A stretch of 64,000 nt of DNA, taken from Periconia sp. R9002 (taxonomy: Eukaryota > Ascomycota > Dothideomycetes > Pleosporales > Periconiaceae). The notes under the pieces are model-generated. The model made no database searches, was not told the DNA's origin, and worked only from the letters and a program-made list of their open reading frames with translations. A program made the translations under genes and the position numbers. The stretch is from contig JAMAHW010000024.1 in the NCBI GenBank assembly GCA_023627715.1, forward strand, positions 186,001 through 250,000, read 5' to 3'. This document shows, in pieces, positions 44,281 to 55,026 of the stretch; the stretch's first letter is position 1; every line of letters starts with the position of its first letter.

Positions 44281-45922
44281 ACCCTTCGCTGTTTCCTACT
44301 TCTGACCGACGCACCGCCGGTGCTAGCACAAGCTCCTGACTTTGAAAAGATTCTGCCTGCGCGTTGGGTCGGGCTCTCATTCACCACATTCACCACATTC
44401 ACAGCTGCCTCTGGTCTCGCTCCAAGCCTGGAAGCTTCCACACACTGACTCACTGACGTCACACTCATTCTGACACGTCTAATCTCATACCATGACTTCA
44501 ACAAACACAACCACCTGTCATACCCAGCCACCAAAACACAACAGTCACACACACCCCGCAGCTCAGCAACCAACCATTGCACTTTCTTCACAAGCTAGCC
44601 CGACCCAACGCCCCCATCAACACTTTCCTTTGTTGTTGCAAGGAAAAATAGGAGGAAACTACAGGTACGATGGAGTGAACTTGGTCAACACAGTGGAAAA
44701 CACTGGGCACCGGACAGAGGTTTCTCAATCATATCTCTGGGCGTTCCTCATCTGCGGATAAGTGCATCGCTTGGCTCGATCGGATCTCGGAATATCATGG
44801 GTGGACATTCAAATGGTACAGGGTGTGGTTCAAGTCCACAGGGTCCCTTGGTGCAAGGAATACTGGTTGCCTCAACGGCTTTGGTGTTGACAAACACACT
44901 TGTCTCTTTTGTACTTGTCTTTTTGGTATGTGGTGGACTCTCTACTGTGGTGGTTTGGTCTCGTCTTGCGGCGATGTTGGACGGTACTTCATTGGCTTTG
45001 CCTTCTACAAACTTCAAACAAACAATCAATCAAACACAACCTCCTTCTCCAACTTCACATCTCATGCTATTCCTTGGTGTTGCTCTAGTGCCAATGTTGT
45101 GACGCCCTCTTCGCTTGTTTGTCTCACTCTGCCTTTGGTGTTGCTCTCGTCCTCCTTAGTGTTCCCCTCTGTCCTTCTGTCTTTGGTGTTTTGTTGTCTC
45201 ACAAACCCCGCTCTTCGCCTTTGTTGTTGCTGTCCGTACCATGGTGCCTCTCATCCTGCCCACTCACCGCGCGCCTCACTCCACCCACCATGCCCATCCT
45301 CCCACCGTTCACTTCCCAATGAGTCCGTTTCATTTTCGCTATTGTACTTTCCACCATCACAACCTGCACCCCTTCTCACTCCCCCACTTTGTGTCTCAGC
45401 CTGCATGTTCTCCTCTTTGCCTACCTCCTCATATCATGCAATACATTATCACTGCGACGTGACGCTCAGAAGCGCACATTCAAGCAGATCCATTCTTTCC
45501 ATTTCGTTGCCGTCCACCTTTGTGCTTCTGCGTGTCTCTGCTGCCTAACAGCCACGCCCGTTTGCTCGTGCGCCTACGCCTGCTACCCACGTCCACAACC
45601 AACGCACACGTAAATGACGTGGCCTCACAGAAAAAAATTCTTGCCTGGTGAATGAAGGTTCAAGTAGTGAATTATTACTTGCGAATCACATGCAGGTACT
45701 GAGTTTGCAGAAACGGAAGCCAGTGATGAGCGTTGAGACATATCTATCCTTGGATCAACGCGCACATACATGTTAGCAACTCGCATGCGCACTAGCATGA
45801 TATAGAACAATAATATATATCATTTCAAACTAAATAATATGAATCTGGTCACATATATTGACTGTATAAAACATAGTTCTGATATCTCGTCCACATCCCC
45901 ACACCCTCCACCACCCATGCCC

Positions 45923-47155
45923 CTACGGCGCACTATCCGGCCTCACCTCCACTCTCAGCAGCTCTTCCGGCGTCAGCGAGCGCCCATCGAGCTCCGTTAT
46001 CTGCCGTGGAACTGGCCTCCTCTGCACGCTTGTGCTTCGATTCACTTCTTCCCCCACATCTGTACTGAGGATAACACCGGGCCTCAGTGTCGGCCAGCTG
46101 CTCTGTCTGACAAGTATGCGATTGTCCTCGTCCTCCAACGGCCAGGCAAGTCTCGGAAGCGGCTTTCTTGGAACACTGTATCTGCGGACGAGGGCGTCGT
46201 TGGCGGCGCTGAGGAGGTAGGGGGCTGGAGGGAATGGTATGGGTGGTTGAGAGGGGGGACGTGTATGTGCGATGGTGAGGGGTTGTGGTTCGTGTGTGGT
46301 TGTGGGAGCACGGTGGCTAGTTCTGCGGAGAGATACTTGGGCTGTGTAGAGGGAAGGCTTTGGTGGTAAAGATGGCGGAGTTTCGCCCTGGGTACGTAGC
46401 AGCCATTCTGGCGTTGCTGAAGAGTCGCCTCGCTGCTCTGCTTCTGATAGCCCATGGTGATGAATCTCTTTGTATCTCGAGAAATACTCATTTGAACTTG
46501 ACTTCCTAAAATTTCCGACCCTACCTTTCCTCTTCCTCTCCAAGAACACTCTAAAAACCTTCCTCACGTGCGCCTCATCCGCAAACATCCTATCCACCAC
46601 GAAACACTGCAACGCCTCGCTCACTTCCCGCTCCGTAAACACAAACTCCAAAACATCCGCATCAGCATCTTGAACAGGGTCCAGCCACCGAATCAGCTCG
46701 CCCATTACAAAATCAGAGAACTCAAAATGTCGAAATCGCGACCCCAGCACATGCGCGCGAACAAGGTCGAAGCACTCCGACCACAGCAACTTTCTCTCGG
46801 GCGTAGGGATAGGCGTGGAGGTGGATGGGCGAAACTTGGGGACAATGCCGTGTTGGAGCCAGTCTTTGTATAGGCTGAGAGCGTCGTAGTAGGCATCGAT
46901 GAGTACCACTTGCGTGACGCTGTCGCCTGGTTTAGGGGCTTGGATGCGGCGACGTAGGTATGGCGATTTGGATGCTAAAGTAGATGGCATGTAGAGGCTT
47001 GGACGCGGCACATTTTCTGGAGACTCTAGGCTGCCTATTATAAATTGAACCGTGTAGACTAATTGTGGTGATACAGATCTACATTGATTGGTCCGTGAGG
47101 TTGATGACGGGGTTGATGGGAGCGACGAGGAATCGTCTCTGCATTGGAAACACAT
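45923..47155 (-). CDS. BTB/POZ-like domain protein
   Basis: An intronless frame of 410 aa. Residues about 30-190 follow the fungal BTB pattern: a strand (VQFIIGS), a helix with LASKSPYLRRRIQ, a strand plus helix VVLIDAYYDALSLYKDWLQHG, and a following helical region (LVRAHVLGSRFRHFEFSDFVMGELIRWL) with FVVDRMFADEAHVRKVF. The canonical BTB core is degenerate. The C-terminal half is Pro/Arg/Ser-rich and disordered. It is divergently transcribed from a gene whose product shares the same helical region, 311 bp away. BTB proteins usually dimerise or recruit cullin-3; nothing shows the partner here. Confidence 0.7.
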   Translation of the reverse strand: MCFQCRDDSSSLPSTPSSTSRTNQCRSVSPQLVYTVQFIIGSLESPENVPRPSLYMPSTLASKSPYLRRRIQAPKPGDSVTQVVLIDAYYDALSLYKDWLQHGIVPKFRPSTSTPIPTPERKLLWSECFDLVRAHVLGSRFRHFEFSDFVMGELIRWLDPVQDADADVLEFVFTEREVSEALQCFVVDRMFADEAHVRKVFRVFLERKRKGRVGNFRKSSSNEYFSRYKEIHHHGLSEAEQRGDSSATPEWLLRTQGETPPSLPPKPSLYTAQVSLRRTSHRAPTTTHEPQPLTIAHTRPPSQPPIPFPPAPYLLSAANDALVRRYSVPRKPLPRLAWPLEDEDNRILVRQSSWPTLRPGVILSTDVGEEVNRSTSVQRRPVPRQITELDGRSLTPEELLRVEVRPDSAP

Positions 47156-47466
47156 TGTTTAGATGACATGGAGATGCTGGGGAATTATTGTGTGTTTATA
47201 TTATTATTATCCAGATGCTATTTCTATCGGCATTGATTCATGTGCAGTATCGGTGATACTTTTGACGTGCGCCATGTTTGGGCCGTACTTTGTCACACGG
47301 AGCAATGACACAAGCGGCAATTCAATGGTACAAACGCCCATCTTTCACCAATGACCGCATTCACTTTTAAACCTGTTACTTTTCAATACTTGCCCCAGCA
47401 CTTTCCACGTTTCAGAGCATCAACCATTCAACCACCTCATTATATACTAACGACCAACCACACATT
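47156..47466. promoter_or_regulatory. Shared divergent promoter of the BTB-like pair
   Basis: 311 bp separates the two opposite start codons; the two genes are likely co-regulated. A TTATTATTATCC stretch lies near 47200 and a TATATA near 47443. Confidence 0.45.
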
Positions 47467-49716
47467 ATGCCCCCATTCCACCCGCCCTCGGAGCGGGAAA
47501 ATGGTGAGGCACTTCGGGGTAATATTCCACGATCAACGACATCACATTCAACTTCAAGGCCATCAACGTCTATCATACACTCTGAAGATATACCACGCAA
47601 GCCGGCTTTCCACAACTTGAAGGCACGTCGAGATCAGCAAGCCACATATTCGATGACTCTTCCGCTATTACCTGAGCCTATACAGTCACAACCGGCGCCT
47701 TCCAAGGAAAACAAGCGATCTCTGCACTCGATGAGGTTTGGCCTTGGGAAGAATACAACACAAACTAAAGCTAGGTCACCTAAGCGTACGCGAAGCAAGA
47801 TCCAGAAGAAGCCTCCATATGCGATGATCGGCGAAGCACCACAGATCCCACTGGGATACCGGTTGTTTCGAGGACCGACAAGTTCACGCCAGCACTCGAG
47901 TCGTGGTTCAGCAAGGGCAAGTGAAGAACGCAGTCTCACTGGTTCCTTCACCACATGCAGTAGAGACTCACCGCGCGTCACTTTGAACAGCATCCAGGCA
48001 TTCAAAGACAACTGCATCCCACCGCCCTTCTCACGCCACACTACATCACAGAAAACATCCACGAGAAACCCAACACCGACTCATCACAAAGACGTCCCCT
48101 TCCCCTCACGCCCGCATGGCCTTCTCCTTTCCGACAAACTCCCTCCACTCCAACTCATCCCCGACGACCAGAGCGACGATAGCGGCAGCGATTCATCGAA
48201 GTACTTTTACGTCCCTGAAAACCACCCCGCAATCCACGACCCGAACTTCATCACGGTTTTCAAATCGTCGAGTAGTACCGAGTCGCTTGAGAAAACGGCC
48301 TCGTCATATGCTACCTTGGGATCAGGAACAACAATAGGGATGCATGAGCACGTCTTGAGCGCTGCAACCCCGCTTGCCAACGAAGCACCCACAGCACCAT
48401 CGCCGCAAGAACTCGAAGACCCAGCCATATCCCCATCGGCATCTCTCCCGATCGACCCCCACGCGATCGAGCTCTACAAAATCTACAAATCGACGGGAAA
48501 GATTTCTCCCTGTCTTACTTCCACCAACACCCCTTCATCCTCCCCATCACCACCCAACGAATCACCCTACCAACTCCGCTCCACGCTCCTAAAAGCCTAC
48601 ATGTACGGCGTCTCCCTACACGACCACAACTTCACAGACCACATCATCGACATCCTCTCCGACACCATCCCTCAGGGCGTTCCAGCAGACGCGAATACCA
48701 TCTTCTACGTCTTCGCTGTGCGGGACGCGCCGCAGGCGTTGAAGCAATTTGTCGTGGATCGATGTGTCAGTGCCGGAGAGGAGTTCTTGAAGACGTTGGA
48801 TGTGAGGGAGTTGCCAAAGGAGTTTGTGTGTTTGGCGCTTGAGGGCGCTATGGGGTTGTTGACCAGAAAAGGAGAGGCCAAGGAGGTGGGAGAGCGGTGT
48901 CGGTATCATTTACATGGGAAAGAAGGGGGTTGTTACAAAGGCGAAATTGAGGTGGAAGGACGAGTACCGAACTCAGGTGAGGCTCATCGAGACAAAAGCA
49001 AAGTCGCCAAAACGGTCAAGGTGATTCATCGCGAGACTCCCACGACGAACAACACAGCCCCCCATGAAAATGAAGCCGCACCAACCTCAGCGATCCAGAT
49101 TTGCGACGCTCAGTTAGCAAACGTAATCAAGCCCGGTCGCGCACGACTCATTCAGCTCCCGCGGAGCAGCTCTGAGAAAACGAGCTCCTCCTTGGGACAA
49201 GCGCAGAGGACAGCACAGAAGGAGTGCAGCGGGCCTGGGTTTAGAAGGGAGCGCGCGAGGGGGAAGGAAACGGTTCTTACGCCGAGTTCGAGCCTGGAGT
49301 CTCTTCGTCTGGATGGGGCTAGTGATAGGAGGGAGTCGAAGGGTCGTGTTGGGGTTAGGAGGGAAGGAAATGGTGAGTATTGTGATCTTTGAATTTGTCG
49401 CTGAAGATGAGAGGATAGTCAAATGATTTGAAGTCATTGGATTTCACATCATCATTTTGATCAAATCCCTGAGCTAACGAAAATAGGTGATCGGAACGAG
49501 ACTACGTCAGATTTCACCGCAACACCCAAGACGGGCACACCCAACGGACCATATCTGCCAAACAAGCATACACCTATTTCGATCTCTATCGATGAACATT
49601 CACCGGGATCCAAAGGTCTCTTATCAGGATCTGCAGTTACGCCCCGTCGGCTCCACAGGGATGTCAACGCAGTTTCTAGGCGTGCGAGACGTTTGGGGTT
49701 TTATTCACCGACGTAA
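47467..49716 (+). CDS. BTB-like paralog of the divergent neighbour
   Basis: Two exons, 47467-49372 and 49487-49716, give 711 aa. The first 330 residues are Ser/Arg/Pro-rich and disordered. At about residues 330-480 it matches the neighbour's BTB C-terminal part: AIELYKIYKSTGKIS, LLKAYMYGVSLHDHNFTDHIIDIL, VFAVRDAPQALKQFVVDRC and FLKTL align with the other protein's LYKDWLQHG, LVRAHVLGSRFRHFEFSDFV, VFTEREVSEALQCFVVDR and VFRVF. The canonical N-terminal BTB strand/helix is not evident. The 3' intron (GTGAGT to ATAG, 114 bp) is supported because the second exon is clearly coding for 76 residues (for example KTGTPNGPYLPNKHTPIS). Without splicing the protein would end after 641 residues. Confidence 0.72.
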
Positions 49717-50239
49717 GAGTCAGGGCGATTCAAGAATGGTATAGGGTACATCCACGTACATAGATCGGTACTTTCGAGGACTGAGCTTCCACGCTCTATC
49801 CATGTTTGAATAGAGGTACATATGGAGAAACGGGTGGACCGTACATACAACGGTGGGGAGACTCTTGATTACTATACAGGTCAATCTGCTAGACTTGATA
49901 TTTTCCTCACCTCAGTATTAATAGATCAATTGATTGATAAAAATCACCAATTTCCCTCTATAATTATTTCGCCAGAAGATATAATGGATGATGAAACTAT
50001 CATCCAATAGTATCAATCATCGGAGGATCGGAGGGGGTATCTGCTCGGCCTCACGATGCGCTAAATCCGCGCCAAACTCCGAGTAAGGCGCGAACCATGG
50101 AGATCAAGATCAAGGCAAGGTACACACACACACGCCTCACCATAAAAACAAGAGCATGCGCGACACGATGTAGATCCCAAAAATCCCCCAACCTCACTCC
50201 CTCACTCCCAAAAACACACACAAAAACACCAAAAAAAAA
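49717..50239. other. Intergenic
   Basis: 523 bp. Contains AT-rich 3' sequence and the C/A-rich leader of the PEBP-like gene (CACACACACACG near 50120). No gene. Confidence 0.45.
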
Positions 50240-50860
50240 ATGTGGCTCCTCAAAGCCCTCGAATACCTCCTCGGCCGCCTCCTCTACCGCCGACGAGGCT
50301 ACGACAACCTACTCTTCCACAAACTCCCCCCCTTCGCCGCGCACCCAACCCCAACCATCCCTCTCACATCCCCCGACTGTGGGCCCTCAGGCAAGCAACT
50401 CAGCACGCTCTACTCCGCCTTCGGCACCGGCCAAATCCCCACCCTCACCTGGCCCGCCGCATCCCCGACGACCGCCGAATACCTCCTCCTAACCGAAGAC
50501 CCGGACGCGCCCATCGGCGGAAAGCCCAACGTGCACGGCATCTACATGGGCATCCCGCCCAGCACGACGTCGATTTCGCCCGCGGATTTGGAGGTCGTGC
50601 GCGAGGAGAGTGATGGGGTGAAGGTGATTAAGAGTGGGTGGCGCGTGGGGTGGAATCGGAGGGGGAGAGTGTATATTGCGCCGAGGCCGCCGAGGGGGCA
50701 TGGCGCCCATAGGTATTTTTTTGTGCTGGTTGCGTTGAGGGAGAAGGTTGATTGGGGGAGGGTCGGGAAGGTGCCGAGGAAGGAGGAGGTGGTTGAGGCG
50801 GTGGAGGGGAAGGTTGATGGGTGGGGGGTTTGGGAGGGGACGTTTGAGAGTAAGATGTAG
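50240..50860 (+). CDS. Phosphatidylethanolamine-binding protein (PEBP)-like
   Basis: A single exon of 206 aa. The family's ligand-pocket landmarks are present: the DPDAP loop at residues 87-91 (conserved Asp-Pro-Asp-x-Pro) and GHGAHRYFF at 153-161 (GxHRY motif). Length and order match fungal PEBP/YbhB-like proteins. Homologues bind phospholipid head groups or small acidic ligands and can inhibit proteases or kinases; the role here cannot be told. The N-terminus has a short amphipathic helix rather than a signal peptide. Third-position composition shifts from C-rich to G-rich along the gene, as in other genes of this window. Confidence 0.88.
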   Translation: MWLLKALEYLLGRLLYRRRGYDNLLFHKLPPFAAHPTPTIPLTSPDCGPSGKQLSTLYSAFGTGQIPTLTWPAASPTTAEYLLLTEDPDAPIGGKPNVHGIYMGIPPSTTSISPADLEVVREESDGVKVIKSGWRVGWNRRGRVYIAPRPPRGHGAHRYFFVLVALREKVDWGRVGKVPRKEEVVEAVEGKVDGWGVWEGTFESKM

Positions 50861-51311
50861 AGAGGTGGAAGGGGGAATTGGTAGCGATTGTTGCAGGAGG
50901 ACGATGGTGAAATTGAATAGATTGCTGGCGATGGTCTATGTGTTTAGTGTTTGAACGCTTGAGGTAGATACATGCATGTACTTTCGAAGAGGTGTGATGT
51001 GTAAGCTATGAACAATGAATCGTCACCAATTTCTTCCATTTCAATTGAAACTAATTCCATCAAACCAACCCCAAGTTCAAGCATAACCCGTCTCCTCTAG
51101 GTATTTAAAAAATAGAAACGGATAATCGACGTGCATAAGCGTGTCATTAGGTACCCCTGCCTGCCCGTTCCAAGCCTCTACTACCGAAATTGCTAACCCA
51201 ACCCCACCTTACCCCACCCATCCATCCCAAGCATCATCTGTCACAACCCATTCACACACGCTATATATCCAAACAATTCCCAAAAATCATCACAAACCAA
51301 ATAAGCAAGAA
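50861..51311. other. Intergenic, upstream of tRNA
   Basis: 451 bp of AT- and C-rich sequence with no gene; the 3' UTR of the PEBP-like gene and the tRNA flank. Confidence 0.5.
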
Positions 51312-51421
51312 GCCCGCTTGGCTTAGTGGTACAGCGTCTCACTCGTATTCAGTAATTGATCCAGGATCAGTTTCCAATGTACGAAATGAGAAGATCCTCG
51401 GTTCGATTCCGAGAGTGGGCA
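51312..51421 (+). tRNA. tRNA-Thr (anticodon CGT) with 38-nt intron
   Basis: Acceptor stem GCCCGCT pairs with AGTGGGC, the D arm GCTTAGTGGTACAGC folds, anticodon stem TCTCA pairs with TGAGA around the loop CTCGTA-A, and the T arm CTCGG-TTCGATT-CCGAG is canonical (B box GGTTCGATTCC). The intron lies one base 3' of the anticodon, from 51354 to 51391, the standard eukaryotic position. Mature length is 72 nt including discriminator A. Pol III termination at the T6 run immediately downstream (51424-51429). It resembles yeast tRNA-Thr(CGU) in the anticodon arm. Confidence 0.93.
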
Positions 51422-51430
51422 GTTTTTTGC
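51422..51430 (+). terminator. Pol III terminator of tRNA-Thr
   Basis: A run of six T begins two bases after the discriminator base. Confidence 0.7.
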
Positions 51431-52284
51431 AGCTTTGAAGGGCTGGGAGATGTTTTTTTTGATGGCGGTTTTTTTGGCTACTTGCACGGAGGGGGAACAT
51501 GGTGGGATTGGATGTATCTACAAAGGTATCATCTAAGGAGTTAGGTTTGTAGTTGGATGATGGAGGATGGTATAACTCAATTGTGAGTTTGTTCGAGTAG
51601 AGACTGGTGTTGGAGATTTTATTTTGTAGCAGGGTACACAAGATCAGGCCACTACGATTTACAAAGACAATAAAGATCAAGATTCATTCGTATCGGATGT
51701 TACGGTTTCCAAGTTGAAATGGTTTGATGGGAGGAGCATACACACATGCAGCTATTGACGAAGCACAGCAGACCTCGGTTCATATCACGAGACTTCGGGT
51801 TAGCTTCAATGTTTACACCAACTGCCCTACGCTATTTTAACAAAGATCGTTTACAGGGTTTCGCAAATCTACGATGTATCAGCAATCAGCAGGTGTCTGA
51901 TACAGTACGTAGTATCTGGATTGATTGAGACGGACTGCCTGCACGTCATCACAGATCAATGCGAACTCTGCGAGCCACCCAGCACGGCGACTATTTCTCA
52001 CGATAGTATTTCTAAGCAAGGCCCACAGTCCGACGCGCAAAAGCGCATACCCCGCGAGTCGCATGAGCATATTCGGGAAAAACAGCTCCAAAAAGCGGGG
52101 GAGCAATCGTCATGCTGCGTGTAGCGAGAGAACTCGACGCTATAAATTGTCAACGGACCCCTATACCAAGTCACCCAAGAATTGCAATTCCTTTTGATAA
52201 ATTCATACTCATCTTCTCAGTCTCCACGTTACGTTGCTTGTAGGGTCTTTTAACTTGCTTGATTTCTTTTCATATTTTGGAACC
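51431..52284. other. Intergenic
   Basis: About 850 bp without a supportable gene; frames are short and lack family features. The last 150 bp form the promoter of the cyclase-family gene. Confidence 0.45.
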
Positions 52285-53731
52285 ATGACTGATTTGAAAA
52301 AAGCAGCGGCGCAGCGCCTCACGCAGATCACAGATTTCTTCACCATGAGCAAAACAGCGACTACGATTCCCTGGGATCCCAATTCCACAAGATTCCCCAC
52401 GAGAAAGGAACTTCCTGAGATACCGGGGGCACCGAAAGACGCTGCCTGGGTATGGGGTGAAGATGATAATGTTGGTCACTAAATCCCTACACATCAATCA
52501 TATGATAGCTCCAACGACATACTGACGACGATAGCTTGGGAGGATCAACCTCCTGACACCAGCCCGCGTTGCAGCAGCCGCGAAAGAGATTAAGACGGGG
52601 GAAATCATTCCATTGAAGTATACACACCGACATGAATACGTGTGAAATGAAACACCGGAAGGAATATACTGATTAGAGACCACAGCCTCCCGCTCAATGT
52701 CCCTGCTCAGCCAGCATTTGAGCGCGAAATTTTCAAGCACGAAATCAAACCATTGATAGAAGGCGTCGCGTACGACGACACATACCAGTTGAACACGCAA
52801 AGCGGCACTCAATGGGACGGCTTCAGACACGTACGCAACCATCTCCTCCAGAGGTCACCTCCACAATCCCAAATCACGTGCTCTTCCACCTCATACACAA
52901 CTTTTCATACATACATATACATTTCTAACCATCCTCCACAGTGCGCACACATGCCAAGCAAAACCTTCTACAACAATGTAAACCCCCTTCCTCTCCCCAC
53001 CCTCTCACTCCCCCTCTAATCCCCACCCCAGACCAAAGCCACCGACATCGTGGGCCCCTCCTCCAACGACAAATGCTCCATCCACCACTGGGCCGAACAC
53101 GGCATCGCCGGCCGCGGCATCCTCCTCGACTACCGCACCTACGCCCTCCAAAACAACACCCCTTACGACCCCTACACCGCGCACTCCATCCCCCTCTCCG
53201 AACTCGTCGCCTGCGGGCGCTCCCAAGGCCTCGACATCCGCCCCGCCTCCGCCGGCGGCGACATCCAAATCGGCGACATGCTCTTCATCCGCACGGGGTG
53301 GAAAGAAGCGCACGACGCCCTCACGCCCGCGGCGCGCACCGAAGCCGTGCTGAGCGGCAATACGTACGCCGGGCTCGCGCAGGACGAGGATGTGTTGGAT
53401 TGGTTGCATGATTGTTATTTCGCGGCCGTCGCGGGGGATAGTCCGACGTTCGAGGTGTGGCCGACCAAGAAGGAGTTTCATTTGCATGAGTTTATTTTGG
53501 CGCTTTGGGGCATGCCGCTTGGGGAGATGGTGGATTTGGAGAGGTTGGCGGGGAGGTGTAGGGAGTTGGGACGGTGGAGTTTTTTCTTTACGAGCGCGCC
53601 GGCGAATTGTGTTGGTATGTTACCTCCCTCTCCTTCTTTCTTGGTTTTTGGGGAAGTGGTGAAGATACGGGGCTAATGTGTTTTGTGTAGGTGGTGTGGG
53701 CTCGCATGTCAATGGAACTGCGATTTTGTAG
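52285..53731 (+). CDS. Cyclase-family (PF04199-type) metal-dependent hydrolase
   Basis: Six exons, 52285-52470, 52535-52617, 52686-52830, 52942-52977, 53032-53614 and 53691-53731, give 357 aa, a normal length for fungal members. The family includes kynurenine-formamidase-like enzymes. Recognisable blocks are WGEDDN-LGRINLLTP, NTQSGTQWDGFRH (the metal-binding SGTHxD-type motif, with Gln in place of His at the third position, as in fungal relatives), HHWAEHGIAGRGILLD, and GDMLFIRTGW. The small exons 3 and 4 are both needed to complete the motif region. The first intron has a GTTGGT donor. It is convergent with the alpha/beta hydrolase gene; only 147 bp separate the stop codons. The substrate is unknown. 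Confidence 0.85.
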
Positions 53732-53878
53732 ATGGAGATGGGAGGATGATGCTTGGTTTGTATCTACGGGACTCATCTAGTACGTGAAATCTTTATACAT
53801 ACAAAACGTTCAAAATGCGAATTCAGGACGTCCTCAAAAATCAAACCTACCCTTCCACATCTCCCATTACCCCCCTTC

Positions 53879-55026
53879 TCATCTCTCCGCTCCATCCCCC
53901 TCTCCGTCTCCCTCCCCATCCACATACCCATCCAACCCCCCCTCCCCAAGCCACCCCTCCAACAACCCCGCAACCCTCCCACTATCCAAATCCGCAAACG
54001 GAATATGCGTACTCCCCTTCAACCCCCTCTCCGCCAACATAACCACCTCCGCATTCCCCCCGTACCTATTAATCCACTCCGCACACCTCCGACTCTCGAC
54101 CACACTCGGCCAATTCGCCGCGCGATGATCCCCCCACACAAACTTCACACTCGTCAACCTCGCAAGCTTCTTGAACCGCTCTACCGGCACCACGAACGGC
54201 CCGAACCCGCCGTTCCCGGCCGTTACGTTGGACGTGGAGGGGAAGACGTAGCCGATACTTTCGTACGCGATAATCCCCTTCACATTCGTCGCGTTCGTCT
54301 TCGTCACCGTCATCATCGCACGTAACCCCCCAGCGGAGTTCGTCAAGTACACAACATCCCCCCCGACCCTCCCCGAATCCGCCGCCACAGCAGCAGCAGA
54401 CGACTGGAGTTCGACGTTCGCAGCGGTGTCGTACTCGATGTAGCGCGCGGACGTGGCGGCGTGCCACGCGCCCGCGTCGTGCGTGGGGAACTGCACGTCG
54501 GGCCACCAGACCGGGTACCGCGGTCCGAAGTTCCAGGCGACGAAGTTGGCTTGGTCTTGGTAGCGTGGCGTGTAGGAGGTGGGTTCGCAGGGCCAGTTGG
54601 CGCGGCCGACGCGGGGTCCGTCCCAGAGGTAGACGGGGTAGTTGAGGCGGAGGAAGTGGTCTTTGTAGCCGGGGCCGGCGTCCCAGGTGTTTTGCCAGAC
54701 TTGGCTGTTTGGTTGGGTTTTAGGGTGGAAAAGGGAGGGGAGGGGAAAAGGGGGACGTACGTGCTTGAACTATGCCACATTACTAGGCTGGTTCGCCGCG
54801 GTCGCCAGGGTATGAAGTATTCCATGTACCCGTGGTCGCAGGAGAGCGTAAGGTTCGGGTTGGAGGGGGATGTTATGGTTTTGCCCCCGATTTGGAAGCC
54901 GCCGGAGCGGGAGAGGATGATGGGTTTGTGCGGTTTGGTTGGGTCTTGAAAGAGGGGGGAGGAAGGGGAGGAAGAGGTTAAGGGGAGGGTTAGAGTGGTT
55001 AGGAGAAGGAGAATTGGTGTGAGCAT
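53879..55026 (-). CDS. Secreted alpha/beta-hydrolase
   Basis: Two exons, 55026-54761 and 54704-53879, give 363 aa with an N-terminal signal peptide (MLTPILLLLTTLTLPLTSS). Typical fungal secreted esterase/lipase-like order follows: GGFQIGGKTIT, CDHGYMEYFIPWRPR, TSLVMWHSSS, VYLWDGPRVGRANW, then LTNSAGGLRAMM, which carries the nucleophile-elbow-like NSAGG with the Ser, and STHIPFAD with a likely catalytic His near the C-terminus. The intron starts at a GTACGT inside the conserved segment, and the join restores TQVWQN. The enzyme probably acts outside the cell on an ester; substrate unknown. Its promoter region holds dispersed-repeat copy C. Confidence 0.82.

Larger units (their letters stand above)
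41144..45922. other. Gene-poor 4.8-kb region
   Basis: No confident protein gene. 41144-43650 has short, composition-driven frames only. 43690-45610 is pyrimidine-rich on the plus strand with a TATATAAA at 43758, an 81-bp tandem duplication and many CTTTGGTGTTG-like words. A small frame at 44492-44761 (89 aa, starting MTSTNTTTCHTQ) has an ATG but no recognisable family. A transcribed noncoding locus or decayed gene is possible. Confidence 0.4.

Noticed and set aside
44823..45548. A 241-codon plus-strand open frame with Cys/Leu/Ser-rich product
   Set aside because: It has no ATG at its start, and the residue content follows from pyrimidine-rich DNA; the other frames are similarly open. No family pattern.
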